From an uncultured Verrucomicrobiota bacterium (GTDB lineage: Bacteria; Verrucomicrobiota; Verrucomicrobiia; Chthoniobacterales; JACTMZ01): a stretch of DNA of 41,339 bases. The first letter of the stretch is position 1. Every line of letters starts with the position of its first letter. The DNA lies in contig CAIZMQ010000090.1 in assembly GCA_903934135.1 (NCBI GenBank), forward strand, positions 1 to 41,339, written 5' to 3'. Shown one piece after another: positions 37,101 to 41,339 of this stretch. The notes below the pieces were generated by a model. The model was not told the origin of the DNA, made no database searches, and saw only the letters and a program-made list of their open reading frames with translations. The translations under genes and the position numbers were made by a program.

Positions 37101-39629
37101 GGTCGTGCCACGACCGATGCCGCCGGCTCCCTCGGGGAAGGAACCGTCGGTTGTGTAGTAGACGAAAGCTTTGAAACCACCGCCAACCGAGTTGCTTTTG
37201 GCCCAGACGACAAGGTCATCGGAGCCCTCGACGAGTTGCGGACCGTCGACGCCGTTGGTGCCAGCCGGACCGCCGACGGTCTGCGCGGGGTCGTGAAAAA
37301 TCCACTGGGCGACATTGCCGCTGTAGCTGTTGTAGTTGTTGGCGGCTGCCGGACCGTTGTTCACGGTCGCGCCGCCGCCGATTGTCTTGGTGTAGGTTTC
37401 GGCTCCGACGGAGCCGATCTTGTTACGCACCACGTCGCGCGCCGCGAATTTTTCCGGATGTTGGCGGTCGGCAAAGTCCGGCTGTTCGTAACCAAGGAAG
37501 ACGTCGGTGCGCAGACCGGGCGGGTTGTCCCGGAGGGCGGGATCGGTTCCTAGGCCCGTGCCGTTGAGGTCGACACCCCCGTCGAGCTTGAACAGGACGT
37601 TTTCGGCCGAACCATCGGCGCGCGCCAGGATGGTGACGGGGCCGCCTTTGACCACCGGCACGGTCGTGCGGTAAGTCAAGTCAGGCGGCGAGGTCCCGGC
37701 GGGAAAGCCTCGGTTATCCAGTCCGTAAGGGTTGAAATTTTTATCTCCATCGCGGCCGTCTTGGCGCGTGACCGTGATCTGCGGAACCTCCTCGCCGTTT
37801 TGGTGGAGCGTGATGGGACGTGTCCACAAGTCGGACGCCTCCGGAGTGCGGTAGCTGAAGACGAAGTAACCGCCCGCAGGAACGACGACGGCGGGCAGGT
37901 TGCTGGCGGCGACATAGAAGTCACCCATGAACGAGCCGTCCGGACCGCGCGCGTATTGGTGCAGCCAGGCATTGCCCGGAAAGCTGGTCGCAATGCCGCG
38001 CGACTGACCGGCCACCGTGTTGTCGTTCATCATCATGACCATGGTGATCTCGCCGGCGGCCGTGCCGCTGCGGGTCGAGCCGTCCGGGTTGCGGTTGTCG
38101 CGGCGCTCGAAGGCAAGATAATCGCCGTCGGCCCAGAGGCCTTGCTGCAAGCCGCGCGCGAAGTCGTTGTGGATTTTCAAGATGTTCGGGATACCCGGGT
38201 CGCCGAACTGTCCGAGATAATGCGTGTTGGCATGCCGCGGGAAGGCACCGCCCGACTCCCCGAGCGTCTCGGCTTTGTTGTAGCCGTCGGAATAAATGAG
38301 CCCCATGCCCTCGCGGGTCATGTAGAAAGCATGTTGCCATTCCTTCTGCGCGGCAAAGTCGCTGTCGTGGCTGTTGGCGTGGGTCACGCCCATGCCTTGG
38401 GGGAACCCGCCGGCTCCGGGCGCATCGAGGCCCTGCAAGCCGGCACTGGGATTGCCGAGAGTGCTGTTGAGTTTCGAGCGGAGGTCGTTGTCGACCAGAC
38501 GCATGCCCGCGTCCCAGTAGCCCCCGTAGCCGGGTGGCTGGCCGAGGTGCTCGCCGAAAAAAAAGCCGTCATCGCGCGGCTTCTTGTCTTCGAAAACGGA
38601 ATCGCGGTGGTTGGCGTCGCTGAAACCACGGGTGCGGTTGAATTGCCACTGCACCCCGCCGAGATATCCGGCATCGCTGGTGTCCTTACCGGCTCCGGAT
38701 TGCTGGCCGAAAAAGAAATCCGGCACGTGCTTGACCGCGTCGAGACGGAATCCGTCGGCCTTGGTGCGATCGATCGTCCAACGCGCCGCGCGAATCAAGT
38801 AGGCACCGACGTCCTCCACGAAAGCCCCGCGATTGGCCAGAATGTATCCGCGGGCTTTGAGGCGGATCTCTTCATCCGTCGCCCCGGCGCCCAACTCGGC
38901 CCGCGCCTGATCGAGCAGGATCCCGAAATAAGCCGTGTTGCCGTCCTTGTCTTTGTCATACTGTCCGGGACGTTCGAGGTCGCGGACGAAAGAAAACTTC
39001 GGGTGGGTCGAGCCTTCCGATGGTCCGAAGTTTGCGTTGGGTGTCTCGTGCGCGATGTCGATCAGGTCGGACAATCCCAGGTTCTGCACCTGCCAGGCGC
39101 TGCCCCAATCGCGGGTATTGTCCCACTTGCGGTAGAAGCCGTCTTCGGTCATCAGGAGGTGAAAATCCTCCGCCACCATGCCGGGATAGAGCTCGGTTTG
39201 CCCTTCGCCCCCGATCGGGGTGTTCTCATTGAAGCCGGGCACGTCGAAGGCCCGGTGGTTCATGATGTTGTCGAAGTAGACCCGGATCCCGAACCGATGC
39301 GCCACTTCCATCATGTGCCGCAACTCGGCTTCGGTGCCGTAGCGGGTGCGCACGGTGTTGCGTTGGTCCTTGGAGCCGAGGTCGTAGGCGTCCCAGAGAT
39401 CGTAGCCGACGGACAGCCCGCCGGAGGCTTTGGCCGCGGGCGGCAGCCAGAGGGAGTTGTAGCCGGCCTCGGCCAACTCGGGCATTTTCCGCGCCACCTC
39501 CGACCAGGAGACGTTGAAAAGCTGGAGCATCGCCTCGGCGTGGGCCGAAGGAGGGCGCCCCCCGGGGAGGACAAACAGAACACAGACGACAGCCAACAGG
39601 CGCCGCCAGACTGCGGGAGCAAACTTCAT
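31191..39629 (-). CDS. Giant secreted glucan hydrolase: GH13 alpha-amylase plus TSP3-like Ca-binding repeats, DOMON-like and GH57-like domains
   Basis: GH13 motifs YFDNIMNH, DGFRLDAVKH, FFFGEHLG, NSHDSD; repeats DSDSDGLPD, DTDGDGLSD, DSDGDGLND, DTDGDGLPD; later FWPAERVLDD and WRDFDEF; signal peptide from ATG at 39629. Confidence 0.88.
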   Translation of the reverse strand: MKFAPAVWRRLLAVVCVLFVLPGGRPPSAHAEAMLQLFNVSWSEVARKMPELAEAGYNSLWLPPAAKASGGLSVGYDLWDAYDLGSKDQRNTVRTRYGTEAELRHMMEVAHRFGIRVYFDNIMNHRAFDVPGFNENTPIGGEGQTELYPGMVAEDFHLLMTEDGFYRKWDNTRDWGSAWQVQNLGLSDLIDIAHETPNANFGPSEGSTHPKFSFVRDLERPGQYDKDKDGNTAYFGILLDQARAELGAGATDEEIRLKARGYILANRGAFVEDVGAYLIRAARWTIDRTKADGFRLDAVKHVPDFFFGQQSGAGKDTSDAGYLGGVQWQFNRTRGFSDANHRDSVFEDKKPRDDGFFFGEHLGQPPGYGGYWDAGMRLVDNDLRSKLNSTLGNPSAGLQGLDAPGAGGFPQGMGVTHANSHDSDFAAQKEWQHAFYMTREGMGLIYSDGYNKAETLGESGGAFPRHANTHYLGQFGDPGIPNILKIHNDFARGLQQGLWADGDYLAFERRDNRNPDGSTRSGTAAGEITMVMMMNDNTVAGQSRGIATSFPGNAWLHQYARGPDGSFMGDFYVAASNLPAVVVPAGGYFVFSYRTPEASDLWTRPITLHQNGEEVPQITVTRQDGRDGDKNFNPYGLDNRGFPAGTSPPDLTYRTTVPVVKGGPVTILARADGSAENVLFKLDGGVDLNGTGLGTDPALRDNPPGLRTDVFLGYEQPDFADRQHPEKFAARDVVRNKIGSVGAETYTKTIGGGATVNNGPAAANNYNSYSGNVAQWIFHDPAQTVGGPAGTNGVDGPQLVEGSDDLVVWAKSNSVGGGFKAFVYYTTDGSFPEGAGGIGRGTTKSAELNFRHNQSTDDWWGSASIPKPPAGTKFTYKIGFCKNEGTGAPAWWPGDAGSVAYKKMMMTTFRVADFNPETVQFFPHNDYARTPQVDKSYDQWPFAMQTGLSEGFHVLRARAFLKRNAYPTTGKPALDASHNEAALYNTFVQTFYYDAKTPDGELAFPATNGETVGGSGYEMVVRTDMTVEEVWYSIADSETDNDDAVTRRQNGNGAGFEPFVDANNNGVWNEGETFTDLNGNGSYDTTLNPTWARAIEVTPSLSIDSPHQKEWRFTYNNIPVSGAATIKVRLLEASSSRDLSLGAAAAHVREITRSVQTLGNAERLLVAFPANDGDEVDDNYIMRVWFPKTWSNVSITPEQMMARFTFLAEGNAQDRDSWSIDYGSFGPGSAFHQLSIPLPNLYNSAVPQQEFRVVYRDPGDTNRTFTAIRRVTVNASDKPFLRITRPTVVGPDGRPTELILPDGPGPDAMAYVVQVETDSGVTDAPALTGIAVSGDPVSETNGNIRLWSYTWNITAPGSYVIEAEAPLDGVVTRTSRNASVVLRQIVEPSGFDDRDDDNDGLVNIDESNRKALPPGNAETWSNGDVHTYFATGRSLPTSPDSDSDGLPDALEVGWRTASSPPTDLTADSNGDGSPNFIGDLDPPLYAVVQNHPAVPGVGSQSQGDDRARQAAGSVTDPLNRDTDGDGLSDGVEDANRNGWTDGDGKPLQLAATINQYTDSANRPNLGDWPNNTIESFETWQETTSAKTDSDGDGLNDGTGEDQNFNGRTEIFLKAEDGTLTELLLSANPQFRLGAAASRAINYTALFAAYAPGGNGTAQTDGWPKIVISETDPLRTDTDGDGLPDGWEVNHGLDPLDNGTYSFRDGGPGNINNGPAGDPDNDDLDNASELANGTQPNQSNTGGGGGAGEGAITIGSFTDWTHEDLLVLDEYNEGGSQGADVYRTNASDSSRDTVAFSFRDGGAADGRVYFRVDFMDLAPNAWQGQVAAYIVIDMGSPAVGERAIPNEVDIATDMRWEAVVAAYGQDFGSIFIDTNRGNNTIDQFQNPASFGVISRGFGTGLDRIAWSSRYDAVEISVDRQHLIDAGWGGNPDTLNFQVFSTMPNTIGSGSGDIPGRNDIRDTIYDDWLASDFWRDQDNIRLNGKLSSFFGRSGSNDRNRNAKVMLLAHGNQAIDRAETAQTWVRRGTPAVGYSRLLETHEAYNAPLTLHITPTLASALQWAKNPNAGPWPNNDGPSFNRAVKALVGAGKVSLVGSTFADHVPKYFLPEFNLANKEVAEKFLDTIYGDNQPAASRSIFWPAERVLDDETLTMIQGMGYGYTFADQMRHFVKWFGRSNALSTSGYRLNEVNGLKIFPIHDVASDYLNSTLDEGTPLPVRQLLSRRSRSGTQDQVVVLWRDFDEFSSDAKATSYDANVRWLASRPWVRLVTAGQIVAGQIQYPRQDNGQLVGTWGTVDQGTGRDLRQTAKDWVDWATRENYDNWFNKLKTQTFTADSAFGRVGGDGHANAAWNAAKTATSGHLQDVARAVIGGAMFQTAFYLPNAGQANDLSKFSTGDYINPASLENQSLAPFARNTQGQARFAKVYARVEQWNASAAAGTHEAVEEDVDLDGQNEYLLFNSRVFAVFEKKGGRMTAAWLRDGTGKIWQVAGNFASYGNTDTEDEGLSNETAYRTSGFKDWYSLTGSTGSSAGVNADYAVSAAPGGAKGWTFSTDGVSKTIVLTSATQGELAASYTLSGPSKLSIRFGLSPNLLDLMLHGHEGLTTEVVENSTRVSVANASGSEVVRAWVEAPQINTAAVDTAATTTVQRRNQAQTHQVEVELTGAGPHLVTLGFDDGGSTHPDRDDDGLPDVWELENFGNLDRDGTGDFDRDGLTDREEYIVGSNPMNAASGFPALAVESTGDTFRVQFPTVAGRVYTVMARTHLTSGDDWTAVTQIADGQANPVTGDDTTKTVTETGLGSTGGRFYRVQVELAP

Positions 39630-39852
39630 GGGGGAGAAGTCCAAAGTCCCAGATCTTTTTCTGTTGTCAAGGGTGGCGGCCATGGATTTAAAGAGAAAAT
39701 GGCCTGTGCGAAGACGTTTTTACTCTGTTAATTCAGACAGTCGTTTAACTTGTTTGTTCATTTTTACCAACAAAAATAGCGCTGCTCAGTGTCGCTGGGA
39801 CGGCGGGGTTGGCATCGGGGCTGGTTGGGCGTAAAGACATGGCCAACACCTT

Positions 39853-40209
39853 ATGCCTTGGGAACACCGCTCCGAACCGCTGGCGCCGAGTCATGTCTTC
39901 GCCGGGCGAGTGCTGCGGCAGATCCTGCTCGTCGCAGGAATCATCGCGGTCGCGCTGGCCATCGGGACGACCGGCTACATCCTGATCTCGGACCTCGACC
40001 TGGTGGATTCGTTCCTCGAGGCGAGCATGCTCCTGAGCGGAGCGGGCCCCCTCTACACGGAGCGAAGTTCGAGCAATGACCTGAAAATCTTTTCTTCGCT
40101 CTACGCGCTGTTCAGCACGCTGATTGTTGTGTCGAGCGTGGGCATCCTCGCCTCGCCCGTCGTGCACCGCGTGTTGCACCGGCTGCATCTCGAACGCGGG
40201 CAGGAGTAG
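39853..40209 (+). CDS. Small two-TM membrane protein
   Basis: QILLVAGIIAVALAIGTTGYILIS and IFSSLYALFSTLIVVSSVGILASPVVHRVLHRLHLE, linked by SFLEASMLLSGAGPLY. Confidence 0.65.
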   Translation: MPWEHRSEPLAPSHVFAGRVLRQILLVAGIIAVALAIGTTGYILISDLDLVDSFLEASMLLSGAGPLYTERSSSNDLKIFSSLYALFSTLIVVSSVGILASPVVHRVLHRLHLERGQE

Positions 40210-40250
40210 CGGAGCGCTCTGGCCATAGCGCCGCCGCTCCATTGGTCACC

Positions 40251-40994
40251 TTATTTCACGCCGAGCGCGGCGCCGACGCGTTTGCAGACCGTGTTGAGTG
40301 ACTTGACACGGGCATACCATTTGAAGTTCGCGGGAATGACCTGCCACGGAGCGAACTCGGGCGAGGTCTTGGCGAACATGTCCTCGGCGGCCTTGAGGTA
40401 CGCAGTCCATTTGTTGCGGTTGCGCCAGTCCTCCTCGGTGATCTTCCAATTTTTCATCGGATCGGTCGCGCGCTTCTTGAATCGCGCCATCTGCTCCTGC
40501 TTGGAAATTTGCAGCCACATTTTGATCATGATCGCCCCGTCATCGTGGAGGACGCGCTCGAATTCGTTGATCTCGCGATAAGCGCGCTGCCATTCGGTTC
40601 GCGTGCAGAAGCCTTCGACCCGCTCGACCAGCAAACGGCCGTACCACGAGCGGTCGAAGATGGCGATTTCCCCGCGGCGCGGGAGCTTGTTCCAGAACCG
40701 CCAGAGATAATGGTGCGCATATTCCTCGTCCGTCGGTTTGATCGTGGAGTAGACACGGATGTGACGGGGATCAAGACGCTCGACCAGCCGTCTGATCGTC
40801 CCGCCCTTGCCCGCGGCATCAGGACCCTCGACGACAATGATCACGCTGCGCTTCGCGTCCTTCAGGGCATGCTGCAACTCGAGCAGTCGCAAATGGCCGG
40901 CGCGGAGTTTTTCACGGTATTTCTCCGGGGTGTGGGACTTCGACTGGTCGAGTTCGGCGAGGCGGACCGGCCTGCTGGCGGAAGCGATGGGCAT
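40251..40994 (-). CDS. ppk2: Polyphosphate kinase 2 family protein
   Basis: VEGPDAAGKGGTIRRLVERLDPRHIRVYS (Walker A), IAIFDRSWYGRLLVERVEG, MARFKKRATDPMKNWKITEEDWRNR. Confidence 0.93.
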   Translation of the reverse strand: MPIASASRPVRLAELDQSKSHTPEKYREKLRAGHLRLLELQHALKDAKRSVIIVVEGPDAAGKGGTIRRLVERLDPRHIRVYSTIKPTDEEYAHHYLWRFWNKLPRRGEIAIFDRSWYGRLLVERVEGFCTRTEWQRAYREINEFERVLHDDGAIMIKMWLQISKQEQMARFKKRATDPMKNWKITEEDWRNRNKWTAYLKAAEDMFAKTSPEFAPWQVIPANFKWYARVKSLNTVCKRVGAALGVK

Positions 40995-41048
40995 GGGTTT
41001 ACTTTTAGCGAGCGGTTGGGCTCAGGGCCAGACCGGGGGACGAACACG

Positions 41049-41083
41049 AAAAACCCCGCGGGCCTTGGGGGCACCGCGGGGTT
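41049..41083 (-). terminator. Intrinsic terminator of ilvC
   Basis: Stem aaccccgcgg (41052-41061) / ccgcggggtt (41074-41083), T-tract on the minus strand. Confidence 0.8.
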
Positions 41084-41106
41084 CCTCTAGCGGGGGGGAA
41101 AGGAGA

Positions 41107-41339
41107 TCAGGCGTAGGATGCTTGCGCGCCTTTGAGGTTGCGCTTCTGGATCCAGGGCATGAGCGCGCGGAGACGTGTCCCCGTTTTTTCAATGCCGTGT
41201 TTTTCGCCTTTTTTGAGGAGCGCGTTGTATTTTTTGCGGCCCTTCTTGTCCTCGGCAATCCATTCGCGGGCAAATTTCCCGTTCTGTACGTCCTTGAGCA
41301 CACCCTTCATGCGCTTTTTGGTGCCGGCGTCGATGATCT
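41107..41339 (-). CDS. ilvC: Ketol-acid reductoisomerase, C-terminus only (runs off the window end)
   Basis: IIDAGTKKRMKGVLKDVQNGKFAREWIAEDKKGRKKYNALLKKGEKHGIEKTGTRLRALMPWIQ; open to 41339. Confidence 0.85.
   Translation of the reverse strand, partial: IIDAGTKKRMKGVLKDVQNGKFAREWIAEDKKGRKKYNALLKKGEKHGIEKTGTRLRALMPWIQKRNLKGAQASYA

Noticed and set aside
1-41339. tRNA, rRNA or prophage genes
   Set aside because: I saw no cloverleaf-like CCA-ending segment, rRNA signature or phage structural/integrase gene while reading; short tRNAs could still be missed without a scan.

Overview
This is a high-GC window, probably from a Verrucomicrobia (Opitutales-like) chromosome. That placement is inferred from VPEP-type PEP-CTERM tails, a Minf_1886-family protein and DUF1844/SWIB proteins; no rRNA is present to confirm it. 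Left part (1-12.8 kb): a cluster of secreted PEP-CTERM proteins on the minus strand. They are a glycine-rich protein (cut by the window edge and absent from the ORF track), a formylglycine-generating-enzyme-like protein, a propeller-like protein, a C39-peptidase-like protein, a 2198-aa autotransporter-type beta-strand-repeat adhesin with a 264-bp tandem repeat, a relic PEP-CTERM tail, and a small PEP-CTERM protein. The last one is divergent from a LytS/LytTR two-component pair, and the shared intergenic region carries a 21-bp-period direct repeat that fits a LytTR box. Middle part: a prepilin-like protein; a translationally coupled small ORF plus DUF6036-like nucleotidyltransferase whose C-terminus is replaced by a dispersed repeat; a compact Spt / GNAT-acyltransferase / NAD-epimerase operon that looks like a bacterial ceramide pathway; then rodA, an OppF-like ATPase, a PTS IIA-like protein, nadK and tlyA. 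Right part: Minf_1886, M16 peptidase, DUF1844, STAS, a GOLPH3-like protein, a SWIB protein with a histone-H1-like tail, a ~2810-aa secreted protein combining GH13 and apparent GH57 domains, PPK2, and the C-terminus of ilvC. A dispersed composite intergenic repeat family (a long palindrome plus a hairpin element placed 3' of stop codons) links several loci. Most long ORFs antisense to these genes are GC-driven artefacts. All functional calls are from reading the sequence; no searches were run.
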